NCBI GenBank assembly: GCA_951213105.1
Contig: OX578142.1
Location: forward strand, 4,914,649 to 4,978,648
DNA: 64,000 bases
Direction: 5' to 3'
Source of the DNA: Amaurobius ferox
Lineage: Eukaryota > Arthropoda > Arachnida > Araneae > Amaurobiidae
Positions 40,472-52,200 of this stretch are shown here, in pieces; the stretch's first letter is position 1, and every line of letters starts with the position of its first letter. The position numbers and the translations under genes were made by a program. The notes under the pieces are model-generated. The model worked only from the letters and a program-made list of their open reading frames with translations, did not search any database and was not told where the DNA came from.

Positions 40472-41263
40472 ATGGCGTGGAACGAAATATCAAAAAGCGG
40501 TTTGTCGGAAGAACAAATCAGAGTTAGTAAAAATTATGTTAACTGGTCGCTCATAAGTCAATATTCAACTTTATCGGAAGAGTTTATCGAAGAATTCGAA
40601 GGTTTGGTAAACTGGATGGTCATCTCTCAGTATCAGAAGCTTTCGGAGCCTTTTGTAGAAAAACACAGAGGTCTATTAAACTGGTACTATACATCCAAAT
40701 ATCAAGTTCTATCAGAGGATTTCATGGATAGAAATACTGAATATTTAGATTGGGAAGTAGTTTCCAGATATCAGATAATGTCAGAACCCTTCCTGGATAA
40801 ACATGCTTCCAAATTAGATTGGAGAATGGTTTCTCAATTCCAAGTACTCTCAGAAGAATTTATTCGTCGGCATATAGACAAAATCGATATGGAACTCATT
40901 TGCGTCAAACAAAAGCTCACTGAAGATTTTATGACGGAATTCGCAGATTACCTTGAATGGGGTAGAATTGTTCAATGGCAAACCTTTAACGAAGATTTTA
41001 TTATGAAAAATCTGGCTCGTATAGATCTTTGTCACCTCATGACTTATAAAGCCCATTTGCTCTCAGATACCTTTTACGAACTCCATTTTAAAAAGCTGGT
41101 TTGCATCCTTCTGACAAACATATGTAATAGATTTGTGATACAATATGAACCTGTCGACATACCTCCCGAGTTGGGTAAAAATGATCCTATCGACAAACAA
41201 CCCGAGTTGGACAAAAATGAACCTGTCGACATACAACCCGAGTTGGACAAAAATGAACCATAA
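40472..41263 (+). CDS. 23-residue tandem-repeat protein
   Basis: 263 residues from ATG 40472. Eight to nine repeats of about 23 residues follow the pattern LSE.F....G.[LV][ND]W..[IV]S.YQ. (examples LSEEFIEEFEGLVNW and LSEDFMDRNTEYLDW), degrading towards the C-terminus. Comparable W/SEDF repeats occur in proteins of giant viruses and phages, where their job is unknown; they probably form paired helices. A hydrophobic stretch (LVCILLTNICNRF) and a proline/acid tail made of three 12-residue units (PVDIQPELDKNE) end the protein. The DNA coding the tail is a 36-bp tandem repeat. It closes the plus-strand virion block and has its own start motif. Confidence 0.72.
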   Translation: MAWNEISKSGLSEEQIRVSKNYVNWSLISQYSTLSEEFIEEFEGLVNWMVISQYQKLSEPFVEKHRGLLNWYYTSKYQVLSEDFMDRNTEYLDWEVVSRYQIMSEPFLDKHASKLDWRMVSQFQVLSEEFIRRHIDKIDMELICVKQKLTEDFMTEFADYLEWGRIVQWQTFNEDFIMKNLARIDLCHLMTYKAHLLSDTFYELHFKKLVCILLTNICNRFVIQYEPVDIPPELGKNDPIDKQPELDKNEPVDIQPELDKNEP

Positions 41264-41269
41264 TTATAT

Positions 41270-41293
41270 TTTAATGGTTGATCAACCATTAAA
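41270..41293. terminator. 24-bp perfect palindrome after the repeat-protein gene
   Basis: The arm tttaatggttga pairs with its exact mirror. It begins seven bases after the stop at 41263. Confidence 0.55.
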
Positions 41294-42401
41294 TGTTTAG
41301 ATACCCTTTGTTACCTTCCTCAAGTTTGAATATATTTATCCTTTAAATAAAGAATATGGATCGTACAGTATTCAAAAAAAGTAATCGAACAGACTACTAA
41401 TGGTGAGGCTTTTATAAAACCGGGTTTTAATTTATCTTGCAGCTATTATAAAATACACGTATGTTAATAAAATTAAGATATGAAAAGTCTTTTTTGACTT
41501 TCTCTTAAAATGAAACGCATCTTTTTTTGAGACTTCTCTTGACTTTTGAAACGACACCGTAATTATTTTTTCAAATGAGTGTTAAAAAAATGAAGTTTTT
41601 GAAAGAGTGGCGAAAAAACGCGCCATGGTTTTGAAAGAGTGGGTAAAAAAGCTTGTGACCAAATTAGTGCACACTTTTCGTTCTTTCAGCACCAAAATTG
41701 GGACTAAAAAATAGTTTTTCCCATGTCGAGAGCGTGACGTTTCTAATGGACACAATGGCTTTTTTTTTACCATACGTGCTCAATTTTTTTTACCATACGT
41801 GCTCAATCTACTTAACAGCTAGTCAAATAGGATGATTAATTCCAAATCTCCGAAATTAAGTCTGAAAAGAATAATTTAGAAATAAATCCATTTCAAAAAA
41901 TTCAATTCAATTTTTCGTTAACAAATAGAAAAGCTCTGTTGAAAAAAATTACAGAACAATGGAATAATTTTTAAATCTATGTTTTTTGATGGGGTTACAA
42001 TAGTTTGATTATATATTTGAGAGACTGTATTGTAAAAAAATTAAACGATTTGAGTACTGATAACTTTGAGTCAGTGGATGGCTTATATTTGGTTTCTGAC
42101 ATTACTGAGCACGGGAAATCTATCCTAATACGTTTGTCGAACAACTCAATTTTATTTTTAAAAAATGATATACCCAGGGTTGGTATGATTTTGACCAGGG
42201 ATGAAATAAGATTATTAAGATTATATGTTGGCTTCAGGGTTTTATATTATTGTACACCATTAGAGGGTTTCGTGGTAAAAAAACCACCTTTTCGAAACCT
42301 CTACGAAACCTTTTCAATATATCAGGCTGACAGTGATAGCGATAGCGATCGACCGACATCGATGACATGCCCTTCCATCATTGTAACTTAGATTTTCAAT
42401 T
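41294..42401 (+). other. Polinton spacer with a weak ORF (42005-42391)
   Basis: About 1.1 kb between the virion block and PolB. The only long frame (42005-42391, 128 codons) opens after TGA without an ATG (first candidate TTG) and has no recognised domain. Its C-terminus has a DSDSDSD run. At 41560-41810 there are repeats (tttgaaagagtgg twice; accatacgtgctcaat twice). It could be a decayed gene or control region. Confidence 0.4.
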
Positions 42402-42437
42402 CTTTTTCCGAGGAAAAAGGTGGCTGGGCCCACCTTT
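42402..42437. terminator. Two adjacent hairpins upstream of PolB
   Basis: ctttttcc-ga-ggaaaaag (42402-42419) overlaps aaaggtgg/ccaccttt (42416-42437). They follow the weak ORF that ends at 42391. Confidence 0.45.
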
Positions 42438-42469
42438 ACCGTTCATTTAACAGATGTAGATATGACTTT

Positions 42470-42500
42470 ATTTTTAATGATTGAAATACTCATTAAAAAT
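42470..42500. terminator. AT-rich hairpin upstream of PolB
   Basis: 11-bp stem (atttttaatga with tcattaaaaat), 9-nt loop. Same style as the gene-end hairpins elsewhere in the element. Confidence 0.45.
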
Positions 42501-42575
42501 TGAATCGTAAAAAGTTTACCCCTTCAATAATAAAAGCATTTAAAGAAACGATTTGTAGTTCTAAAGAAAGACAAA

Positions 42576-45500
42576 ATGGATTTTCAATCTAAAACCGTTC
42601 GACAGTTGCAAGGCTACTGTCGTGAAAATAATATTCGAGGTTACTCGAAACTTAAAAAGTTGGAGCTGGTCGACCTCATTCAATATCATAACGGCTTTTC
42701 CAGTTTCCACAATGACTTGTTTAGCAAGCCAAAGAAGAACAGAGTGCGTAAGATCAGGTGTTGCGGTAAGTTATTTAAGGGATCAAGCATGAATAAGCAC
42801 CTACAATCTAAAGGGCACCTAAACTATAAACCAAAGAAGGCAACCGCTCTCCCAGAGTGTGGAAGGGTGGAGCATCGACTACATCACATGACTCTCCCCC
42901 AACTACGGGAATTTTGTCGAACGCATGGCATTAGAGGCTATTCCAGGTTAGGAAGGAGGGCAGACATCATAGCATACATAGAAAGCGTATTGTTCAATCG
43001 TCATTTCGGGTTTGATTCAGACCTGTTTTTAGATACGCGAGAGAGAAGGCTCTACACCCTCCACAAAGTTAATACAGCCTTTGAATCTCGCTTGAAGACG
43101 TACGACATCCAAAATGAACACAACCTGATGCTTCCCGAAGACTTTTTGAACGATGTGGCGTCACTAGTCCGGGGACTCATCACTAAACACATAAAGAGGC
43201 TGCATGGTTTGAAGGTTAATTTCGAATTCCTCTGTGACTATCAAAAGGGTAAAGACGATGCTATTATAGAAATGGAGAAAAACTTCAAAACAGAAAACGC
43301 AGTCATCTTAGAATCAACTGATTTGGTAGCTTATTACAGATCGGTTATCCAAAAATTATTGACAGAAATGGAGGAGTTTGTTGCAAAGGGTTCGGGATGG
43401 ACGCTTGTTAGAATTAAAAACCTTGAGGTGAGGATCAATAAATACAACCCACTGAGAGGATCATCCTACATTGATTTACCGAAAAGAATTAAAGATAAAA
43501 AGGCAGTCATTAACGTGAAAAATGAAAATGATAACGAGTGCTTTAAGTGGGCGATACTGTCCGCTATTTATCCAGCTGATAATCACGTAGATAGAGTCTC
43601 TAAATATAAGCCATATGATAATGAGCTAAATTTCGAAGGTATCGAGTTTCCAGTGAAGATGGAAGATAGAGTATTTAACAGGTTCGAAAAGTTGAATAAC
43701 ATATCGGTGAACATATATTCATACGAAGGTAATGATATATACCCATTGAGAATCACTAAAAATAAGGAAGACAAACACATCAATTTGCTGTACATAAAGA
43801 ATAAGGAAGGAAACAGTCATTACTGTTGGATAAAAGACCTCTCCAAATTGATAAGCGGACAAGTGACTAAACACAACGGAAAGATATTCACCTGTGAGAG
43901 ATGCCTGCTGTATTATTACTCCGAAGAGGACCTCCAAGCTCATGAAACGGATTGTAGGAAGAATACACCAGTAAAGATTGTAATGCCCGAGGAGAACGAA
44001 TCTCTGCGGTTCAAAAACTACCAAAGGTCTTTACGATTACCCTTTGTGATGTACGGAGACTTCGAGTGCTTGACAAACAAGATAAACACCTGCTGCCCTA
44101 CAAAAGACAGCTCATTCTTACATAAATATCAAAAGCATGAACCTATGAGCTTCACTGTCTACATCAAATATAAACACGCAGACTATAAGGCACCAATCAC
44201 ATACAGAGGACCCAATGCCACCAAGCTGTTCTTTGATACAGTGAAGACTGAGGCGCTAGCGATAAAGAACATTTATGATAAGAAGCAACCCATCAAAATG
44301 ACCACCGAAGATGAAGAGCATTTCCAAAGGACCCATGTTTGCCACATCTGTGACGAAGATATCAGGAAGAAACCTTCACCCTATTCACCCAAGGATAAAC
44401 CAGACTTCCGAAAAGTTAGAGATCATGACCATCTTCTCAATCCGGCGAAATGTGAATCGAACTACAGAGGACCTGCTCACAACCTTTGCAACCTAAAGTA
44501 TCAAGAGCCTTCGTTCATTCCAGTGTTTATCCACAACTTATCTGGCTACGACGCCCATCTCTTCATAAAGGAGCTCGGTAGAGACCAAGGTGATATCGAC
44601 GTCATCCCGAACAACGAGGAGAGGTACATTTCCTTCAGTAAGGAGGTCGGGGCAAAAACTGTAGGCGATGGGAAGAAAGTAAAGGTACCTGGTATAAAGT
44701 TGAGGTTTGTCGACTCATTCAAGTTCATGGCCGCTAGCCTCGACAGTCTTGCGAAGAACGTAAAGGAGTTCAGGGAGACAGCCAAGTACTTCCCCAAGGA
44801 CAAACTGGACCTCGTCACCCGAAAAGGCGTCTATCCATACGATTACATGGACTCGTGGGACAAATGCGAAGAAACCAAGCTGCCCCCAAAAGAAGACTTT
44901 TACAACCAATTGAATGAGTCACACATAAAGGATGAGGACTACGAGCACGCTAAAAGGGTATGGAAGGCCTTCAACATTAAGACATTGGGTGAATATTCCG
45001 ATTTGTATGTGAAGACTGATGTACTCATCCTAGCCGACATCATGGAACACTTTAGAGATGTCTGTCTAAAGACCTATAAGTTGGATCCTGCATGGTACTT
45101 CACTGCACCCTGACTCTCGTGGGACGCCATGCTCAAAACCACAGAGGTTGAGCTAGAGCTGTTGACAGACTATGACATGATACTCATGCTAGAAAAGGGG
45201 ACCAGAGGAGGCATCTCTCAGTGTTGTAACAATATGGGAGGGCGAACAACAAGTACATGAGGGACTATGACGAGAACAAGAAGTCTAACTACCTGATGTA
45301 CCTTGACGCCAACAACCTCTACGGATGGGCCATGAGTCAATACCTACCGCATGGTGGCTTCGAGTGGAGCACTGTGTCAGATGTGACCCAAGTAGAGGAT
45401 GACTCAGACAAAGGATACATCGTAGATTGCGACCTACAGTACCCGACCCATCTGCACAACCTCCATTCAGACATACCTCTAGCACCTGAGAGCAGGATGC

Positions 45501-46516
45501 CCGATGGCTCAAAACAGCCAAAACTACTGACGACCCTCTATGACAAAGAGCATTATGTGGTTCATTACAGGGTTTTGAAGCAACTGTTGCAGTTGGGGGT
45601 GAAGCTCAAAAAGGTGCACAAAGTGTTGGAGTTTCAGCAGTCTCCCTGGTTGAAGAGGTACATAGACCTGAACACTGATATGAGGACCAAGGCAACCAAC
45701 GACTTTGAGAAAGACTTCTTCAAACTTATGAACAACTCGGTCTTTGGCAAGACGATGGAAAATATCAGGAAGCGACTCGATATTAGGCTAGTATGCGATC
45801 CCCAGAAAGCGGAGAAGCTAGTTGCTAAGCCCAACTTCAAGGGAAGGATCATTTTTGACGAAAGATTAGCCGCCGTGCATATGAACAAGACGAAAGTGAT
45901 TTTTAATAAGCCAATATACGTCGGCATGAGTATATTAGATCTATCGAAGCATCTGATGTATGACTTCCATTATAATCTTATGAAGCCTAAATACGGGGGC
46001 GATATCAAGCTATTGTACATGGACACTGACAGTTACATCTATGACATACAGACCGAGGACTTTTATGAGGATATGAAAGGATTGATTGACTACTTTGACA
46101 CATCAGATTATCCAGAAAACAATAGGTATGGTATGCCCCGAGTAAATAAAAAGGTCTTGGGGAAGATGAAGGATGAAAATGCAGGGAAGATCTTAGAAGA
46201 GTTCGTTGGCTTAAGATCTAAGATGTATGCCTGTAAAACTGAGGTTGACCTGGTGAAAAAGTCGAAAGGAGTAAAGAAATGTGTCGTGAAAAACAGGATA
46301 TCCTTCGAGGACTACAAGAACTGCCTATTCAAGCAAGAAGTACAGCATAGAACCATGAATCTCATCAGGAGCACAAAGCATGAGATTCATTCCATACAAG
46401 TCAATAAGATTGCCCTATCAGGAAAAGATGACAAACGTCATATATTGGAAGATGGTGTCCATACCTTGGCTCACGGTCACTATGCGATACAAAATGAGGC
46501 TCTAATATACAAGTAG
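42576..46516 (+). pseudogene. polB: Protein-primed family-B DNA polymerase, broken
   Basis: Replicative polymerase of the Polinton. ATG 42576 starts an N-terminal SAP-like motif (VRQLQGYCRENNIRGYSKLK), a zinc finger (CCGKLFKGSSMNKHLQSKGH), a second SAP-like motif (LPQLREFCRTHGIRGYSRLG), a domain with NECFKWAI and HYCWIKDL, and a C2H2-like finger (CERCLLYYYSEEDLQAHETDC). Exonuclease motifs are MYGDFECL, HNLSGYDAHLF and YVKTDVLILADI. Polymerase motifs are YLDANNLYGWAM, LMNNSVFGKTMEN and LYMDTDSYIYDI. There are two lesions: TGA at 45111-45113 within a conserved ..FTAP.LSWDAM block, and a frame change between about 45225 and 45257. The downstream frame (45257-46516) holds the polymerase motifs, so no full enzyme is made. 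No start-adjacent TATAAATAA motif. Confidence 0.93.
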
Positions 46517-46524
46517 GTATCTGA

Positions 46525-46548
46525 TTTTAAAAGCGGTTGCTTTTAAAA
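46525..46548. terminator. Hairpin after PolB
   Basis: 10-bp perfect stem (ttttaaaagc with gcttttaaaa), 4-nt loop, eight bases past the PolB stop. Confidence 0.55.
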
Positions 46549-46575
46549 CCTAAAATGGGGGAGATGGTTGCACGG

Positions 46576-47695
46576 GATGATGGTTGCAAAGCAACGAACC
46601 CATGTCGGTGCAATGCTTTTAGAATCCTTAGGGTCGCGGCATGCTTAGGGGGTGGCCGTCCGCGGCGCCGAAGGGGGTACCTCCAACGACTTTTCGCTTG
46701 CTCGCTCCGGAAAATTGGTGTGGTCGAAATAGAGCCATCACTTTTCTCGGGGGGTGCTTGCGCTAGAACCTTGCTAATGGATGATTTTGATACCATAGCT
46801 TTGTTTAATTCGTTTGGTCGAAATAGAGCCATCACTTTCTAAAAGTGGGTCCCGTTTTTATGAGGAGGTTTACCCCATTGTTTAATCGGATTTGTATGGC
46901 TGAAATAGAGTCATTACTTTTCTAAAGTGGGTTCGGTTTTTATGGGGTTTTGTGAGCCATTATTTTTAAGAGTGGGTGGTAATTTTAATGGTAAAATACA
47001 GCCATTACATTTCTAAAAGTGGGTGGGATTCAATGGAGGTCTGAGAGCCATTTTATAGTCGAATTTGTGTGGGTGATATTGGGCCATTACGTTCTAAAAG
47101 TGGGTCCGGTTTTTATGGGGGTTTTACGAGCCATTGTTTTTAAAAGTGGGTGGATATTTTAATGGTGTGAAATAGTACCATTACGTTCTAAAAGTGGGTG
47201 TGGTTTTAATGGGAGGTTTCACACCATTGTTTTTAAAAGTGGGTGGGTTTTTTTATGGGTGATATAGAGCCATTACATTCTAAAAGTGGGTGTGGTTTTA
47301 ATGGGAGGTTCCACACCATTGTGTAATCACATTTGTGTGGATAAAATAGGTCCATTACTTTCTAAAAGTGGGTGTGGTTTTAATGGGGGGTTTCACACCA
47401 TTGTTTTTAAAAGTGGGTGGGTTTTTTTATGGGTGATATAGAGCCATTACATTCTAAAAGTGGGTGTGGTTTTAATGGGAGGTTTCACACCATTGTTTTT
47501 AAAAGTGGGTGGGTTTTTTTATGGGTGATATAGAGCCATTACATTCTAAAAGTGGGTGTGGTTTTAATGGGAGGTTCCACACCATTGTGTAATCACATTT
47601 GTGTGGATAAAATAGAGCCATTACATTCTAAAAGTGGGTGTGGTTTTAATGGGGGGTTTATGGCTGTGGTCCAGCTCTCTCATTCACACACTACT
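46576..47695 (-). repeat. Polinton right terminal inverted repeat
   Basis: Same length as the left TIR. By eye it differs at only a few positions; for example, gagccattttatagtcg at about 47048 has one base different from the left copy. Both boundaries (46576 and 30995) fall at the end of the same GATGATGGTTGCAAAGC block. Confidence 0.95.
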
Positions 47696-47701
47696 GACAA
47701 A
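47696..47701 (+). repeat. Polinton target-site duplication, right copy
   Basis: GACAAA, matching 29870-29875. The gag frame continues directly after it. Confidence 0.93.
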
Positions 47702-48506
47702 CCCCACATCACCGCCAACCAAGTAATTTTTTCATCAATAAAACAAAACCAAAATGAAACTATAAAACAATTATCACACAGAATTAGAACACTAACGTTG
47801 GAGTACATAGGAGAGGCTCAGTTAAACGATGACACTCAACACATTATTGATAAATTAAGCCTTAGTAAATTTATAGAAGCAATTAGACCAGAATTCTAAA
47901 TTGAAGTGATTAAAGGTAACCCCAAAACATTCACAGAAGCAGTAAAAATAGCACAAAATTTAGAGTCAGCTAATTTAGCGGCAATGGTGGTAGCGGTAAA
48001 TAATATATCTAATAAAAATGACATGCAGGAACTGCGCAAGGAACAAGAACAATTTAATGCACAATTATTGGATAATATCACTAAAGAGATTAATAACTTA
48101 AAAGTCAAGGATCACGCAGAAGTAGAAAAAAACAAAACATTTTTTTGTGTCATTTTTGTGGCAGACCCGGACGTTTTATGAGGGAATGCCGAATGTATTT
48201 ACGTCAAAATAATAATGAGAGGCAAGTCAGATATGGGCAGGAGAATAGGAATTTTGCATCGTTTAACGGGGAAGCTAATTATGTGCACAACAGAAGGTCG
48301 AATCAGTGGAATCAAGGCAACGAGAGATATAGAAATTTCGGAGAGCGGCCCAGAAACGAGTTTAACATGAGAGGACAACGGAATTTTCAGAATTGGAACA
48401 GAAACCCTGCATCTTATGTTGATGAGAGAGATTATGTAGACTCTAGAGGGGAGCGCAGATACGTTCGAGGGAGAGATAATAATAATAACTATAGGCCTTT
48501 AAACTA

Positions 48507-49230
48507 GTGTGGGGGACTGAAGGAGAATTTATGCAAAATTCACAAAGACACAGGGATCGGTCTCCCTTATATAGATATGAAAAAAATCCTGTGAGGTATG
48601 ATTTGAGAAGAGAAAATGACACTCGGAGAGATGCGCTAAACTTTGGAAGAAATTATAATAAAACGAAGGAAGGAAATGTTAGGAATAAATTTAAAGGAGA
48701 AATTTATACGCAGAGAAATAGACGAGATTTCGGGGAAAGACGCGAAATTTTATAAATGAATTTAGGAGAGGAAATACTACACATAGAGATGCGTTAAATG
48801 TTGAAAGAAATTTCAGTAAATCGAAGGAAAGGAATTTTAGAAATGAATTTAATAAAGAAAATAGTACACAGAGGAATGCGTTAAATTTTGGAAGAAATTG
48901 TAATGAATTGGAGAAAAGAGATTTTAGGGATAACTTTAGAGATGAAATTGGCACGCAGAGAGGTAGACAAAATTTTGAAAAAAAATACAATAGGTTGGAG
49001 GAGAGGAATTTTAGAGAAAATAATTTAGAAAGAGAAAGAAGGAGTCCTAGAGAAAACAATTCGGGAAATGATTTTAGGGATAATACACGAGAGTGTGATA
49101 GACAAATTAATACACGGAACGGTACGCGAAGACCTACAGAAAACGAGGATAGGGGAAGACCTGAAACAAAAATAGCAATGGATAGAGAGAAAAACAGAGA
49201 TAAGGCTGAATTAATAGCTTCTGTCACAGA
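48507..49230 (+). pseudogene. Gypsy-like gag/pol linker, Arg/Asn-rich repeats
   Basis: Open segments (48507-48755 and from 48908) code for strongly charged sequence rich in Arg, Asn, Glu and Phe (RENNLERERRSPRENN, DFRDNTRECDRQ). The DNA consists of diverged repeats of about 110 bp containing phrases such as aggaatttt/agagaaaata and acgcagag(a/g)(a/g)a. It lies between the nucleocapsid knuckle and the protease. Several stops and a frame change break it. The basic composition suggests RNA binding. Confidence 0.5.
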
Positions 49231-52200
49231 GGAGAACATGACAAAATTACCGACGGTACGAGCAAAATTCCACGAGAACGAAACGGACATTTTATTAGAT
49301 ACGGGCGCTTCAATTTCAGTGTTAGCAGACGAGGTTTTTCAAAAAATTAAAGAGAATGTTGCAGTTAAATATATATCGAGATCGGTGACAATTACCACGT
49401 TAACGGGACGCAACATAAATTACTCGAAAACGGTAGAAATAAATTTTAAAATTGACAACTAAGAATTCAAACATATTTTTTTCATAACGCGAGCACATTT
49501 TCCACAAACATACCAGGGCATCTTTGGTTATGATTTCATTAGAAGATTTAAAGGCGTAATTGACACACAAAATAACATTTTAAAAATTGGACACTTAGAA
49601 ATACAGCTTAGGAACCAAAATCAAACACCGCGAGATACACAAGTACACAGTTTAATAGAAAAACCCAACGTTTCCAGAATTAACAGGAAAATCAGATTTT
49701 TGCCGAATGAAACCAAACAGATTTTGATCATACCCGAGAATAAAGTACAGGAAGGCACGGATATCTTATTTGAACCAGTACAGAAAAACTATATAAGCAT
49801 GAATTATGGGGTTTATAAAATGGCAGAGAAGGGAATCTGGGTAAGAGTGTAAAATAACACAGAATCGGAATTTACTTTAAATAAACATATGATTTTGGGA
49901 CAAGTATCAGAAAATTTTGAAATTAAACCAGAGAAAAATAAGCCAGAGGAGGAGGAAAACTATATTTGCAAAGAAATGATAAATTTGATTCAGGCGACAC
50001 CCGAAGTGATAGAACAGAGAAAAAGGGATTTGAAACCGACAGATTTTAAGCTAGAACATATGAGCGCAGAGAGGAGGAAAGATTTTGAACAATTTGCATT
50101 ACAATAAGCGGATATTTTTTTAAAAAACATTTCGACCATAGGGGCTACGGACTTAATCCAACCCAAAATCGAATTAGCTCACAATCACGCAATCAAATCT
50201 AGGCCATATGATATACCGTATTCACTACAAAACACTGCGAAAGCGCAATTAAAAGACTTGGAGCAAGCAGGAATTATTTCCAAAACCAACTCAAATTATG
50301 CGTGTCCAATGATTTTAGTACGCAAGAAGGACGGAGAACACAGACTTTGTTTAGATTTAAGATTGATAAATAACATCTCCACCATATTCCCTTATCATAT
50401 TCCAAAAATTAATGAAATTATCACAAAATTAGCAGGATTTAAATTTTTTTCAAAATTAGATTTTAACAGCGCATTCAACCAAGTTGTTTTAAGCCCAGAA
50501 GCACAGAATATATTTTCTTTTGTAACACCTTTCGGCAATTTTAAATACAATAGGATGGTTTTCGGACACGTTAGCTCAGCGCCCATTTTCCAAAATATTA
50601 TTGATACGATTTTAGCGGATTTACAAGACCAAAACATCTTAGCGTACATTGATGATGTGATTGTCCCAGCAGACTCTTACGAGGAAATGAAATACAAATT
50701 ACAATTAGTTTTTAACAAATTTAGAGAGAATAATTTAACGTTAAGCCCGAGCAAATGCGATTTTTTCTTGCCAAAAATTAATTATTTAGGATTCGAGATT
50801 ACCGATAAAGGAATAAGTCCAATGGACAATAATATAAACAAAATTACATCTTTTCTGTGCCAAAGACCTTGAGAAAACTTAAAAGATTTTTAGGAGTGTG
50901 CAATTTTTATCGTAATTCAATAAAAGATTACGCGCAGGTCACGGCGGTACTTTCAGACCTAACGCAGAAGGACGCAAAATTTAAATGGACTCCAGAGTGC
51001 GAGAAGGCTTTCCAGACATTACAAAATTGTTTTTTTGAAAAACCTATTCTAATTCAACCAAATTTTGAAGAAAAATTTTACCTTAACACATATGCATCTT
51101 TATTATCGGTGTCGGCCTGCCTTTTACATTTGAGAGATGGCATTCTTAAGCCAATTGCATATTTTAGCCGCAAGTTAAGCCCACAAGAGAAAAAATACCC
51201 CGCAGTAAAGATTGAGTTACTTGCAATACATCAAGGGATACAGTTTTTTAGGAATTTTTTGTACGGACGAGAATTTTTTTTACTCTCAGACCACAAGTCG
51301 TTAGGTGATAATTTAAAGATTAATAATCCTCCCACATTAATGCAGCGTTGGTTGTTGGACATATCAGAATATAAATTTAAATTCATTCACATCCCGGGAA
51401 AACAAAACGTACTGGCAGATTTTTTAAGTCGCGAAGAGTTTGCGAATCACTCAGAACAAGAAGTAAACAAACCGCCCTCCTCCCTTCACACTTTCCAAGA
51501 GCGCGCTCCAGATGCGGAGCAAGACAGGAAAGAAGCGAATCAGGGTACTTCAGGGGAACCGGTTGCCAAACGATCACAGGAAGAAGACCGTATCCAAAAT
51601 GTAAATAAACAAACCGAGGAGCTCACAATAAATGGTATATTTCATGCAGAGCGGGAATACGAGAATGGGTTTGTAAATGTGGATAATATTTATATTAGAA
51701 ATGTAGAAGAGTTAACGGAAATACCGACGATAGAAGAAATATTGAAGGAGCAGGATAAAGATCCAAAAATTACGGAGCTAAAAAATAATTTAAAAAGCGA
51801 AAAGCACAAACACAGTAAAAACAATGAGACATTTTATATAGATGAGGAGACGGGGCAGGTAATGCATATTGGTAGATGGAAAGATCGACCGTGGAGGGAG
51901 AATTTTAAGAGGACAATAGTGATTCCACGCATTTTACAGAAAAACTTTTTAGCTATATCTCATGTCACTCATGCAGGGGTTGATAAGACTTTTAAATTAA
52001 TAGAAGATAGATATTATTGGGGAGGTATGTATTCAGACACACATAATTATGTCCTTTCTTGTGAAAAGTGTAAAAGTCGGAAAGGAAAGCAACTGATAAC
52101 AAATATGGGTAGAATCCCCATTCCAGAAGGCCCTTTACATAGCATATCAATAGATTTATGTGGCCCTTTTAGAGTTAGTGTCAACAACAACAGGTACGTG

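Larger units (their letters stand above)
29876..47695. mobile_element. Polinton/Maverick element, 17,820 bp
   Basis: The element starts AGTAGTGTGTGAATGAGAGA and ends with the exact reverse complement. It carries 1,120-bp TIRs and a 6-bp duplication. It encodes the diagnostic Polinton set: protein-primed PolB, retroviral-type integrase, packaging ATPase, adenain-like protease and jelly-roll capsid candidates, plus accessory genes. A minus-strand block (integrase, PLA2 protein, membrane protein, ATPase) and a plus-strand block (coiled coil, amphipathic protein, protease, penton, small basic protein, capsid, fibre, repeat protein) diverge from 35705-35781. PolB lies near the right TIR. The TIRs are nearly identical, suggesting a fairly recent insertion, yet PolB has a stop plus a frameshift and the integrase holds a SINE, so this copy is not autonomous. 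Confidence 0.97.
29585..48506 (+). pseudogene. gag: Gypsy-like gag, split by the Polinton and further broken
   Basis: Structural polyprotein of a Ty3/gypsy-type retrotransposon. The first 97 codons (29585-29875, starting MAEERDDAPVAH) end at the Polinton junction and the frame resumes at 47702 after the 6-bp target duplication, so the two halves were one ORF before insertion. Later lesions include a TAA at 47897-47899 and a frame change near 48130-48150. The nucleocapsid knuckle follows at about 48145 (CHFCGRPGRFMREC), with Arg where His is usual, then an Arg/Asn-rich tail. The capsid-like N-terminal part is helical and acidic. The call rests on position before a gypsy-type pol and on the knuckle. 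Confidence 0.75.

Noticed and set aside
42005..42391. A 128-codon Polinton gene
   Set aside because: No ATG, no domain and a preceding in-frame stop; kept only as a weak ORF inside the spacer entry.
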